This document shows positions 26,079-34,384 of a stretch of 64,000 nt of DNA, in pieces; positions within the stretch are counted from its first letter, which is position 1; each line of letters begins with the position of its first letter. Source of the stretch: Enterococcus rotai (lineage in GTDB: Bacteria; Bacillota; Bacilli; Lactobacillales; Enterococcaceae); NCBI RefSeq assembly GCF_001465345.1, contig NZ_CP013655.1, positions 62,001-126,000 on the forward strand. Direction: 5' to 3'. The translations under genes and the position numbers were made by a program. The notes under the pieces are model-generated. The model worked only from the letters and a program-made list of their open reading frames with translations, searched no databases and had not been told where the DNA came from.

Positions 26079-26765
26079 CTATTTCATTTTTTCTAAATCA
26101 AACGACCCCATTGGATTGTTATTTCTAAAATCAGCTTTCTGTTTTCCAACTCGTAACTCTATAGCTTCTCCCCATGTTTTTGGAACTCCTTTTTTTGTCG
26201 TAAATCTATCTATTGTGGCTTGATCAGGTAAAGGTGTATCAAAGCTTCTAACATTGGCTTGAACGTCTATTCCAACCTCTCTAGCTGCTGCAACCCTTGT
26301 GTTATCAAGAGTCGTCAAACTACCATCAGGCATTCTCACAACATCAATTGGGTCACCTTTCCAACCATTTGCTTTCACACTAGCAATAATTTCATCAGAA
26401 CCATTTACAGAAGTTTGACTGAACCTAATTTCCGAAGGGTTAACATTTTCAATATTCTTTCCAAGTCCGCTGGCTTTCTTACTCTTAGGCGTAACTTGCC
26501 CTGCAGTCAACGGATGTTTCGCATAATAGCCCGCAATCCCCATCGCCGCAATCATACTTGCAACAGTTGCCCAACGTTGTGTTTTTTCAAGATCTGTTAA
26601 TGACTTACCTGTATCAAAATTTTTCCCATCACGTAATTCAATCGCTAATTTCGTTAAATAATCTGGTTCTTCTTTGCCAAAAAACGCCTCTCTGCCATAA
26701 AGTTCGATCTGATTTTTGATCCATAAATCATACGCTTCATTTATTAGGAAGTCTTCTTGAGCCAT
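26079..26765 (-). CDS. Orphan toxin cassette with ParB-like nuclease domain
   Basis: The open frame has 228 aa. Residues 1-95 copy residues 265-358 of the full LXG protein (QEDF.INEAYDLWIKNQ to TAGQVTPKS). The C-terminal 130 residues form a ParB/sulfiredoxin-like domain: IRFSQTSVNGSDEIIASVKANG, PIDVVRMPDG, TLDNTRVAAAREVGI. Such domains occur as polymorphic toxin tips, predicted nucleases. There is no LXG domain, a terminator lies just upstream and no clear ribosome binding site is present, so it is likely a donor cassette. Confidence 0.7.
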   Translation of the reverse strand: MAQEDFLINEAYDLWIKNQIELYGREAFFGKEEPDYLTKLAIELRDGKNFDTGKSLTDLEKTQRWATVASMIAAMGIAGYYAKHPLTAGQVTPKSKKASGLGKNIENVNPSEIRFSQTSVNGSDEIIASVKANGWKGDPIDVVRMPDGSLTTLDNTRVAAAREVGIDVQANVRSFDTPLPDQATIDRFTTKKGVPKTWGEAIELRVGKQKADFRNNNPMGSFDLEKMK

Positions 26766-26778
26766 TATATAAAGCTCT

Positions 26779-26822
26779 AAAAAAACGGCATTAGTGATTT
26801 TTTACTCACTAATACCGCTTTT
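26779..26822 (-). terminator. Hairpin upstream of the ParB-like cassette
   Basis: CGGTATTAGTGA pairs with TCACTAATGCCG, followed on the minus strand by T7. A close copy lies at 28139-28180. Confidence 0.75.
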
Positions 26823-26930
26823 AATACTTCACATTTTCTTGATGAGTTTCTCACAACCACCCTTCGTTAGCTAATAATAACTTAATCAGCGAGAACATTC
26901 TTACTAGTAAAGCGCCATTTTATTTCAAAA

Positions 26931-27404
26931 TTAGTTTATTTCTTCATTTACCATATCTAAAAGAAATTCCCCAAAACTATCATATAAAACTTCATTTTTT
27001 TGTGCATCTTCAGAAAAACCAGGAAAATAAGATGTAATTTTAGGTTCGTTGTTACTATTCAAATCTTTATAGTTCATACAGTACATTTCTCCCATTCCAC
27101 TATTATATATAATAACTAGATGTTTTGGCATGTTTACCAATTTCCGTTCGTTTAAAGTAGCCCAAACAGCGTCTGGAACACCAGAATTTTCAAAGTCTTC
27201 TCTAAACACTCCGTAAATTTCTATAGAACCAAAAGTTAAAGCTCCAAAACAAGATAAAAAAAGTTTATAGTCTTCAGAAAATTGTATACCAAGAACCAAT
27301 TGAGCTTTTTTTATAATTTCTTCTGATGCTCCTCCAAAATCGTCTACTAAGTCATCATTTTCTACAATTATTTTTTTTGCTTGATTATACTTCTCAGTGC
27401 TCAT
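26931..27404 (-). CDS. SMI1/KNR4 (SUKH) family immunity protein
   Basis: The protein has 157 aa, typical SUKH size. It shows FGGASEEIIKKAQLVLGIQFSEDYKLFL, FGSIEIYGV and LVIIYNSGMGEMYCMNY, matching the SUKH core. It follows the LHH nuclease segment by 13 nt with AAAGGAGA before ATG. SUKH proteins neutralise nuclease toxins by direct binding, so protection against the LHH toxin is the natural inference. Confidence 0.82.
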   Translation of the reverse strand: MSTEKYNQAKKIIVENDDLVDDFGGASEEIIKKAQLVLGIQFSEDYKLFLSCFGALTFGSIEIYGVFREDFENSGVPDAVWATLNERKLVNMPKHLVIIYNSGMGEMYCMNYKDLNSNNEPKITSYFPGFSEDAQKNEVLYDSFGEFLLDMVNEEIN

Positions 27405-27417
27405 TACAAAATCTCCT

Positions 27418-28127
27418 TTATTTAAAATCTTTTGCTCTGTTTTTCCAATAGTCGGAACGCCATTTATTAAAAGATTTCCTATCTATTCCAGATGGGACTG
27501 AATTAGGATTGATATGAATTGTTTTTGAGTTGCTCTGATGGAAAGATTGTTCCACCTCTGCAATAGAACTTATATCTCTTTGTGTCATATGATGTAAGTT
27601 TATTGGGTTACCATCTGGACCTAAAGGAGCTAACCCCTGTTCCATTCTTTGAAGATTAGAACGCCCCTTAACATCTACTTTATTAACATCAATTATACCA
27701 TCTCTTTGATAAACTTTGGTTCCTTTAAAGTCAATATCCTTTTTCCAATATTCCCTAATTTGTGAATAATTATTAGAAATATCACTCCCATCAGCTTTTT
27801 TATAGCTACTATTCCCCTTACTCTTATTCCTATCTAAAGTGTAATTTTTCCCATCTTTATTCCCGGTAATAGGCGTTCTTTCAGGTGTAACTTGTCCTGC
27901 AGTCAACGGATGCTTCACATAATAGCCCACAATCCCCATCGCCGCAATCATACTTGCAACAGTTGCCCAGCGTTGCGTCTTTTCAAGATCTGTTAATGGT
28001 TTCCCTGTATCATAATTTTTCCATCACGTAATTCAATCGCTAATTTCGTCAAATAATCAGGTTCTTCTTTGCCTAAAACTGCATCTCTGCCATAAAGTTC
28101 TATCTGATTTTTTATCCATAAATCGTG
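27418..28127 (-). pseudogene. Orphan toxin cassette with LHH nuclease domain, frameshifted
   Basis: The 3' part (27418-27951, 177 codons from an internal ATG) contains the end of the shared linker and a C-terminal LHH (HNH-superfamily) nuclease: NLHHMTQRD, SFHQSNSKTIHIN, SFNKWRSDYW. The linker copy continues upstream to about 28127 (DLWIKNQIELYGR) but one C is missing near 28021 relative to the other cassettes (TTTTTCC instead of TTTTTCCC), breaking the frame. No start or LXG domain is present and a terminator lies immediately upstream. A silent, decaying donor cassette is the best reading. Confidence 0.75.
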
Positions 28128-28136
28128 AAGTTGTAC

Positions 28137-28180
28137 ATAAAAAACGGTATCAGTGATTGTTTACTCACTAATACCGTTTA
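28137..28180 (-). terminator. Hairpin upstream of the LHH cassette
   Basis: AAACGGTATTAGTGA pairs with TCACTGATACCGTTT, followed by T-rich DNA on the minus strand. It is a near copy of the hairpin at 26779-26822. Confidence 0.75.
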
Positions 28181-28269
28181 AATAGTCTACAATTAGCTGA
28201 CTATACTTTAAAGAAACATTCAAAAAGACTAGAAAAGTCCTTTGAAGTTTTATAAAATAGATACTGCTA

Positions 28270-28362
28270 GCTTTTGTTAGCTATTGGCAACTTGATTAGT
28301 GAGTTTATCCCTTACTAGTCAAGGCTTTACTATCTGACGCTAATCAGATAGTAAAGTGCCTT
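28270..28362. repeat. Cassette-boundary repeat with small palindrome
   Basis: It holds TGTTAGCTATTGGCAACTTG as at 23819, then TACTATCTGA-CGCTAATCAGATAGTA, a hairpin whose right arm recurs at 30710-30740 after the 236-aa gene. It directly follows an immunity gene. Together with remnants and the hairpin at 28137 it fills the 28019-28363 gap. Confidence 0.7.
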
Positions 28363-28363
28363 A

Positions 28364-28813
28364 TTATTTGGAATCTGGTTCTGTTGTTTTCTTCATGTAA
28401 TCATTATAAGGGTCTTCAATATTATCCCCAACATCTTCAATGGCATCCTCTATTTCTTCAAGTATTTCTGAAGATATATTTGTAGTATCTTCAATAGATT
28501 CTTTCATTTTATCATAAGTCTTTTTCAATCCTAAATTTATTAGTAGTGACGTAATTATATCTACATCATCATAATTTTCTGTATTCCATAAGCTACATAA
28601 AACATCATCTAATTCACTTCTCAAAGGTTCTTTCAAATTTTCGTAAGTATCTCCTTGCCTCATCATCAATTCGTCTAAAATATCAAAAAATTCTTTCTTG
28701 GTTAATTTTTTATTTTTAAAGTCCATGATAGCTTGTTCAAATAATAAGTATAATTTATCTGCAGACAGCCATGGCATTTCAGAATAATCTTCTTTTTTCA
28801 TAACTTTTTCCAT
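28364..28813 (-). CDS. Putative immunity protein, helical and acidic
   Basis: The protein has 149 aa from ATG at 28813 (MEKVMKKEDY), with GGGAGGTAATAGA upstream. It overlaps the end of the preceding toxin frame. Predicted mostly helical with an acidic C-terminal half (EEIEDAIEDVGDNIEDP). No family recognised. Position directly after the toxin-30-like segment and high acidity suggest a cognate inhibitor of a basic RNase-type toxin. Confidence 0.6.
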   Translation of the reverse strand: MEKVMKKEDYSEMPWLSADKLYLLFEQAIMDFKNKKLTKKEFFDILDELMMRQGDTYENLKEPLRSELDDVLCSLWNTENYDDVDIITSLLINLGLKKTYDKMKESIEDTTNISSEILEEIEDAIEDVGDNIEDPYNDYMKKTTEPDSK

Positions 28814-28817
28814 TCTA

Positions 28818-29729
28818 TTACCTCCCTTGAATTGGAACATGAACTTCATTTAAGTTTTGCTTTTTCGTCCATAATCCATCAACAGTTACTTGTTTATTTC
28901 CTATCTTAATTTGAGCAGTCCATCTTGAACCTGATGCTGAATCTGGAAACTTGGCTGCTGCAACAGGGTCTGGTTCATGCCATCTAATAATGACTTTCTG
29001 ACCATCAGATAATTGGAATTCATATTTCCCACCATTTTTCATAGTGTCTGTAGGCTTAAATGTGTTTGGAGTGCCTTCTGGAATCATATTTTGCAAATCT
29101 TTTAAACTTATTTCTCCATTTTCCAAAAGATTTTCAACTACTAATCGAGTTTGATCTCTATTTAAAGTTTCTACAGAGTGTTTTCCAATCTCAGTTCCAG
29201 TCCCGTTGGCCTTCTTATAACTACTATTCCCCTTACTTTTACTCCTATCTAAAGTGTAATTTTTTCCATTCTTATTCCCAGTAACAGGTGTTCCCTTAGG
29301 CGTAACTTGTCCTGCAGTCAACGGATGCTTCGCATAATAGCCCACAATCCCCATCGCCGCAATCATACTTGCAACAGTTGCCCAGCGTTGCGCTTTTTCA
29401 AGACCTGTTAATGACTTACCTGTATCAAAATTTTTCCCATCACGTAATTCAATCGCTAATTTCGTCAAATAATCAGGTTCTTCTTTGCCAAAAACCGCCT
29501 CTCTGCCATAAAGTTCGATTTGGTTTTTGATCCATAAATCATAGGCTTCATTCACTTGGAAGTCTTCTTGCGTGATACGTGTTGGATCAATGACCCACAT
29601 CCATCTTTTCGTCCCATTAATATCAACAAGCATATACTTGCGTTTATCCAATTCGCCTTGTAATTTCAAGCCGTCCGCTTTTACTTGTTTTTCCCAATTA
29701 TCTCGTTTGGCTTTGGCTCGGTTTTCCAT
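28818..29729 (-). CDS. Orphan toxin cassette, possible toxin-30-type RNase tip
   Basis: The open frame has 303 aa. The first 150 residues repeat residues 213-356 of the LXG protein (ENRAKAKRDNW to AGQVTP), and a NGKNYTLDRSKSKGNSSYKK linker is shared with the LHH cassette. The C-terminal 120 residues (NTFKPTDTM, VIIRWHEPDP, GSRWTAQIKIG, VTVDGLWTKK) remind me of polymorphic toxin type 30, a predicted RNase; this is tentative. It lacks the LXG domain and a ribosome binding site before its first ATG. Confidence 0.6.
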   Translation of the reverse strand: MENRAKAKRDNWEKQVKADGLKLQGELDKRKYMLVDINGTKRWMWVIDPTRITQEDFQVNEAYDLWIKNQIELYGREAVFGKEEPDYLTKLAIELRDGKNFDTGKSLTGLEKAQRWATVASMIAAMGIVGYYAKHPLTAGQVTPKGTPVTGNKNGKNYTLDRSKSKGNSSYKKANGTGTEIGKHSVETLNRDQTRLVVENLLENGEISLKDLQNMIPEGTPNTFKPTDTMKNGGKYEFQLSDGQKVIIRWHEPDPVAAAKFPDSASGSRWTAQIKIGNKQVTVDGLWTKKQNLNEVHVPIQGR

Positions 29730-29762
29730 ACATTGATTATGATAAAAAATGAATTCACAAAA

Positions 29763-29803
29763 ATTAGGCTACCAATTATCAGTAGCCTAATATACTTTTT
29801 ATG
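29763..29803 (-). terminator. Terminator after the 236-aa immunity gene
   Basis: ATTAGGCTAC pairs with GTAGCCTAAT, followed by TTTTTG on the minus strand. Confidence 0.7.
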
Positions 29804-29927
29804 TCACTGCACTTATTATTTTAGGTCAGCTCTCTCTTAATTGATGTGACAAACCATTTTCATTTTCGTAATGTTCACTCTAACATCAAAGAAATCTCAT
29901 AGGAGAGTTAATATTTTTTTATTATTC

Positions 29928-30638
29928 CTAATCAATTAAGTATACGTTGAAACTCTTCGTTTTACCATCCACTACAGTATCCAATACCTCTTTTTCCCAA
30001 AATAATATAATATCCTCTCGAAAGGTTTCAATAAATAGTTCCTTTGCAGGCAGATCATCTTTTAGAAATTCGGAATAGTTGTATATAACCAGTTTAAAAC
30101 AATTGCTATCGATCCAGCTTAAATCCGTCATCCAGTCAGTAAGCGAATCCCATCCTGAAACGTCCGAAAGATCGAATTTTTCTTTCATGCTTTGAAAAAA
30201 CTGTTCTTTACTTTGTATCTGCTCACCATCTAACTCAATAGTATAGCAATTTCCCTTTCTAATTTCTTTACTTAACAAAACTAATTTTTCTTTTGATAAT
30301 TCAATAATCGTGTTAGATGTTAGCTTATCATATTTTATACAATCTTCCGCAAAATCAATATGATACGTTAAATTCAAATCAGAAAACTTTTGGTCTAACA
30401 CTCTCAAGCATTCGATAAATATTTTACTCTGTAGTCTTTCAGATATATCTTCAAAAACTTCACTAGTCCAATAAACATTATCTTTTGAGCAGCCCATTAA
30501 ATAATTTATTGTCTTTACTTCATTTTCTGACAATATTGCTGTCAATTTTTCCCAACTATTTTCTACTCCATAATCATAATTTAAACTTATTTCTCTTCTT
30601 TCTTTCAAAACTTGATTTACTCTATCAGATAAATTCAT
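29928..30638 (-). CDS. Two-part putative immunity protein
   Basis: The protein has 236 aa with AAAGGA before ATG. Residues 1-108 are homologous to the 103-aa protein beside the EndoU cassette. Residues 120-236 form an extra domain (SKEKLVLLSKEIRKGN, WDSLTDWMTDLSWID, DLPAKELFIETFREDI) resembling barstar-like or small alpha/beta inhibitors only in general layout. It follows another immunity candidate with no toxin tip between them, so its toxin may have been lost or replaced. Confidence 0.6.
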   Translation of the reverse strand: MNLSDRVNQVLKERREISLNYDYGVENSWEKLTAILSENEVKTINYLMGCSKDNVYWTSEVFEDISERLQSKIFIECLRVLDQKFSDLNLTYHIDFAEDCIKYDKLTSNTIIELSKEKLVLLSKEIRKGNCYTIELDGEQIQSKEQFFQSMKEKFDLSDVSGWDSLTDWMTDLSWIDSNCFKLVIYNYSEFLKDDLPAKELFIETFREDIILFWEKEVLDTVVDGKTKSFNVYLID

Positions 30639-30754
30639 AAAATAATTCCTTTTGTATACTTTAAACCTCTTATACAGCTATCATGAAAATTATTCAGCAA
30701 TTGCATTTACTATCCAACACTAATCAGATAGTAAAGTGCCTTATTTTTATGTTG

Positions 30755-31096
30755 CTAGAAGTCTGATGGTTCTGTATATTCAATATAATCTCCTGATAAG
30801 CCTTCTGGAAACTGTTCTTCTGGATATTCTCTTTCTAAAAGCTCATTAAAATTCTTTATCGTTTCACTCAACGCTTCCTGCTGAGTTTTACCAAAACCAA
30901 CAGCAGATTCTGGATAATTATCATCAGACCTCAATTTTATATTAATATCTGTATAACCAGAGAAAGCGCCTGAATTATCTTCATAAATTTTCACTTTCAT
31001 TTTACCATATGGAAGAATTCCTACCATCCATATATTATATTCACCAACACATCTCTCGATTTTTGAAACATTTTTTAAAGATAAATTTTTCCACAT
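30755..31096 (-). CDS. Putative immunity protein of the LXG toxin
   Basis: The protein has 113 aa, starting 15 nt after the LXG stop with AAGGAGA before ATG. It has a beta-rich N-terminal half (KMKVKIYEDNSGAFSGYTDINIKL), a short helix with FGKTQQEALSETIKNFNELL, and an acidic tail. The layout is like contact-dependent inhibition immunity proteins (HicB-like beta sheet followed by a helix). The function is inferred from its place immediately downstream of the only complete LXG toxin. Confidence 0.65.
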   Translation of the reverse strand: MWKNLSLKNVSKIERCVGEYNIWMVGILPYGKMKVKIYEDNSGAFSGYTDINIKLRSDDNYPESAVGFGKTQQEALSETIKNFNELLEREYPEEQFPEGLSGDYIEYTEPSDF

Positions 31097-31111
31097 AACT
31101 TTATTCTCCTT

Positions 31112-32884
31112 TTATTGTTTTCCAAATGATATTATTTTTCCTGTTGGCTTATGAATATCAATGTACTTCCCATTTTTGTAATATCTTACTACATTAGGTG
31201 TAGGATAATCTATTTTTTTTGTTCGTGCTCCTTTTAGTTTACGACTAAAATCTTCCGCTTTATTCAAATATTGCTCTAGAGAGTTAGCTTTAACTTCTGC
31301 TCCATGCTTCTCAAAATGCTTTGTCAAAGAAGCTTCCGAGTCAGCAAAAGTCCCCTTATGCCATTTATTTAGAGCATCATCACATATGTTATGAACTAAT
31401 ATACTCAAATTAGAAACAAAATAAGTATGAGCATTCTCTACTTCAAAATTATATACCTTAATAGGTTTATTAAGACAGATAATTTGAATATCGGTGATTG
31501 GCAATGTATTTCCTAAACTATCAATCAAATTGTCATTACACGTTAATTCTTTGGCCTTTACCCATCCTTTGTTTAGCAAATAGAACGGATGCTCTTCAGT
31601 GGTTTCAATTATTTCATTACCAACAATAATTCGAACAAGTCCGCTAGTGTCACTAACAAATAATTGAACAACTTTTTCATAAGACTGAATATTAGAGTTT
31701 TCATGCTTTGCAAAAACTTTTTCACCTATTTGAATAGATTCAATTGGTTTATGTCCTTGTTCTGTTAAAATAAGTGTTCCTGAAACAAAACACTTAGCCC
31801 CACTGGCTTTCTTACTCTTAGGTGTAACTTGTCCTGCAGTCAACGGATGTTTCGCATAATAGCCCGCAATCCCCATCGCCGCAATCATACTTGCAATAGT
31901 TGCCCAGCGTTGCGCTTTTTCAAGATCTGTTAAGGGTTTTCCTGTATCAAAATTTTTCCCATCACGTAATTCAATCGCTAATTTCGTTAAATAATCTGGT
32001 TCTTCTTTGCCAAAAACCGCCTCTCTGCCATAAAGTTCGATTTGGTTTTTGATCCATAAATCATAGGCTTCATTCACTTGGAAGTCTTCTTGTGTAATAC
32101 GAGTTGGATCAATGACCCACATCCATCTTTTCGTCCCATTAATATCAACAAGCATATACTTGCGTTTATCCAATTCGCCTTGTAATTTCAAGCCGTCCGC
32201 TTTTACTTGTTTTTCCCAATTGTCTCTCTTAGCTTTTGCTCGATTTTCTATCTCTTTTGCTCGAGCTTGCCAGCGTTCATTGATTGGTTTGGCCCAACTC
32301 ATATTTAAACGAGTCATATCAAACGTTCCCGTTGCTGGATTCCATGCTTTGCAGTTTGCTACTTCATTCAAGCCAGTACTAAATTCTGCTTCACTCGCTT
32401 CGAAATCAGAAAAAATAGTTGCTGAATGTGTATTATATTCATGAAACTTCCTCAATTTTTCTTGACGCTTCTCAATAGTCTCACACGCATTGATATAACG
32501 CCGCTCTAAATCAGGGCGCATCGTTTTGGCGGTACTCATCTGTTGCTCAACATCTCGTTTTACTTCTTCAAAACGGGCGATTTGTTCTAAAATTTCATCT
32601 TCGATCGTATCAATGCCACAAACCATGCTTTGATAGTCGCTAAGCAAGCGTTTATTCGCGCTTTCTAGCGCTTCTCCTGTCATTATAGCAGATTGACACA
32701 ACGGTGTGTATGCCACCATAAAATAGCTTTTAGCTGAATCGTACGCCTTACTGGATAAAGGCGCTGATAAAAATGACTGAATACTCGTTTGCAGTGAAGC
32801 AATGGCTTGACTTGCTTGATTATTCATTTGAGAAGCTTGATTAGCTTGTGCTTGAACTTCACCGATATAAAAATTAAGTCCCAT
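31112..32884 (-). CDS. LXG-domain type VII secreted toxin with internal Hint domain
   Basis: The protein has 590 aa from ATG at 32884 (MGLNFYIGEV), with AAGGAGGGAGAG upstream. Residues 1-210 are the helical LXG domain (LNFYIGEVQAQANQASQ). Residues 213-360 are the pre-toxin linker that all orphan cassettes copy. Residues 365-499 are a Hint/intein-like domain (CFVSGTLILTEQG, TEEHPFYLL, AHTYFVSNLSILVHN) likely to self-cleave and release the tip. Residues 500-590 are a small toxin tip (SLTKHFEKHG, VVRYYKNGKYIDI, GKIISFGK) resembling BECR-fold RNase tips. Export by a type VII system is expected; no essC is in the window. Confidence 0.9.
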   Translation of the reverse strand: MGLNFYIGEVQAQANQASQMNNQASQAIASLQTSIQSFLSAPLSSKAYDSAKSYFMVAYTPLCQSAIMTGEALESANKRLLSDYQSMVCGIDTIEDEILEQIARFEEVKRDVEQQMSTAKTMRPDLERRYINACETIEKRQEKLRKFHEYNTHSATIFSDFEASEAEFSTGLNEVANCKAWNPATGTFDMTRLNMSWAKPINERWQARAKEIENRAKAKRDNWEKQVKADGLKLQGELDKRKYMLVDINGTKRWMWVIDPTRITQEDFQVNEAYDLWIKNQIELYGREAVFGKEEPDYLTKLAIELRDGKNFDTGKPLTDLEKAQRWATIASMIAAMGIAGYYAKHPLTAGQVTPKSKKASGAKCFVSGTLILTEQGHKPIESIQIGEKVFAKHENSNIQSYEKVVQLFVSDTSGLVRIIVGNEIIETTEEHPFYLLNKGWVKAKELTCNDNLIDSLGNTLPITDIQIICLNKPIKVYNFEVENAHTYFVSNLSILVHNICDDALNKWHKGTFADSEASLTKHFEKHGAEVKANSLEQYLNKAEDFSRKLKGARTKKIDYPTPNVVRYYKNGKYIDIHKPTGKIISFGKQ

Positions 32885-33248
32885 TTGACTCTCCCTCCTT
32901 TTGCTTCCCAAAAGAAGTTTGTTCTGCACTTACTGATTCTTCCTGATCTAACAACAATCGATATTCTTTTTCTAGCTCAACTTGTTGCTCTTCAAGTTCT
33001 CGTTGCGCTTTTTTAGCTAGATGAAGACTTTCATCTCCACGATCTTGATAAAAAGCTCGTTCTTCTGCTTCACAACTGTTCAAAACAAACTCATACGCTT
33101 GTTGCTCTTTTTGCTGTAAGTAGAAAAAAGCTTCTTGTTGTTCTTCTACTTGGCGTTGTTCTTTCTTGATACCTAGTTGATCCTCTTGTAATTGTTCGAT
33201 ACGCATGCGGAACTGGTAATTTTTTTGGTCGTAATCTATATCATTCAT
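32874..33248 (-). CDS. DUF3958-type LXG-associated coiled-coil protein
   Basis: The protein has 124 aa and is almost wholly helical, Glu/Gln-rich (EEQQEAFFYLQQKEQQ, RELEEQQVELEKEY). It matches the small helical partners encoded before LXG toxins (DUF3958/Lap2 type), which bind the LXG domain and target it to the secretion machine. Its ATG overlaps the preceding stop (ATGA) and its end overlaps the LXG start, so the three genes are coupled. Family name is from context and composition. Confidence 0.75.
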   Translation of the reverse strand: MNDIDYDQKNYQFRMRIEQLQEDQLGIKKEQRQVEEQQEAFFYLQQKEQQAYEFVLNSCEAEERAFYQDRGDESLHLAKKAQRELEEQQVELEKEYRLLLDQEESVSAEQTSFGKQKEGESNGT

Positions 33249-33526
33249 CGAAAACCTCCCAAATTGGTTAGTTGAGCAATATTCTGATCAACTTTTTCAA
33301 ATTCTTTCGCAACAGAATGAATATTATTCCCCGCAGAAACAACACTAGAAGATAACAGCTTTAGTCCTTGCTCATATTTATTCATTGCTTGTTTGGCATT
33401 TGCGTTGCCCAAGACGTTAGTTCCTGATGAAACGGTTGATGCATTGATACTATTTAATGCACTAGCTGATTGACTAAAAGAAGCTGAAATTCCTGCTGCA
33501 ATGCTTGTGTTACTTGAAATTGCCAT
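33245..33526 (-). CDS. TIGR04197/DUF3130-type WXG100-like small secreted protein
   Basis: The protein has 93 aa, Ser/Ala/Asn-rich and helical: MAISSNTSIAAGISASFSQ and later FEKVDQNIAQL. Length and composition fit the SACOL2603-like (TIGR04197/DUF3130) family that precedes LXG genes and helps export them (Lap1 type). It is the first gene of the LXG operon, GAAGGGTG before ATG. Confidence 0.8.
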   Translation of the reverse strand: MAISSNTSIAAGISASFSQSASALNSINASTVSSGTNVLGNANAKQAMNKYEQGLKLLSSSVVSAGNNIHSVAKEFEKVDQNIAQLTNLGGFR

Positions 33527-33561
33527 ATATACACACCCTTCATTTTTGTGATTATATTACA

Positions 33562-33567
33562 ATTATA
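33562..33567 (-). promoter_or_regulatory. Candidate -10 of the LXG operon
   Basis: A perfect TATAAT on the minus strand lies 36 nt before the first ATG; no strong -35 at 16-18 nt, so control by an activator is possible. Confidence 0.45.
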
Positions 33568-33876
33568 GCGAACAGAAATTAAAAAATAAATAACTTTTTA
33601 GGTAATTAAAAAAACTTTTTAAACAACTTGAATTTCTTTTAGGATTTATTATATAACAAATAATGCGAAATGATGTTTCAACATAAGTTAAAGTCGGAGG
33701 GTTTAGAAAAAAAAGTTTTGTTATTTTTCCTTATATATAAGAGAGAGGGTTTTGGGTGTTATTTAATCATGAAATGTAAGATTTTTCATTGCGAACAGCT
33801 GTTTTTTTCGGTATACTAATAGCCATAGGATAGAAATAATTAACAAGAGGAATAGCAATCATTCACTTAGCACGAA

Positions 33877-34265
33877 ATGAGTGAATTAGATGTAATTTCT
33901 CCTAACGATAAAACTAAATAATTGGCACTTCCTGATCTGGCTACCAACCAAACTAGTGAAGTTTTGATTGAACAGCGTAACCTGCTTAAACAAATCGCCA
34001 ATAGTGTACGTCAAATTCTTATTTTTACATTCTTTTGTTTACTAGAAGACCGCAAATCTTCTCCTTCCAAGTACAAACGAGTAAAAATAATTGTTTTTTG
34101 ATATGCCTATTGTCAACGATTGCAGGTGTAACTGTAGTCGTTTTTTGTTGCTATCTTATAAAATTTGAGAAAAAGAGCAAAATAAATAGGCACTTCACCT
34201 ACCAGTACCACCCAGTAAATGAAGCCCTGAATAGACAGCGTAACCTATCTATCCAAGTTGCCTGA
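33877..34265 (+). pseudogene. Decayed small gene(s) with a repeated EQRNLLKQ motif
   Basis: From ATG at 33877 the frame reads MSELDVISPNDKTK, hits TAA at 33919, and stays open to 34101 with NQTSEVLIEQRNLLKQIANSVRQI and a short hydrophobic run. A second frame (34035-34265) has a membrane segment (FLICLLSTIAGVTVVVFCCYL) and ends NEALNRQRNLSIQ. The two QRNL segments are also alike in DNA (CAGCGTAACCT). This looks like a broken small membrane-protein gene, possibly once duplicated. Nothing else is visible in 33527-34384. Confidence 0.45.
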
Positions 34266-34384
34266 TTACTAGTACCGTAGCACTAGCTTCTTTATTGTAC
34301 CTAATTTTTGTAAGAATTTCTAGACAGTTTTTGAAATTTCTTCAAATTGGGCTAAGAAACGCGCTATAGTCTGTTAGTCATCCC

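Noticed and set aside
24531-26600. Plus-strand frames within the toxin cassettes that resemble each other
   Set aside because: Their similarity simply mirrors the repeated linker DNA on the other strand.
31388-31792. Hint region as a splicing intein inserted in a host gene
   Set aside because: It sits between linker and toxin tip of an LXG protein and ends in VHN without a clear C-extein nucleophile of a splicing intein, so a cleaving Hint domain is more likely.
23876-33526. The toxin island as a prophage
   Set aside because: No integrase, capsid, portal, terminase or lysis gene was found; the content is LXG and immunity genes.
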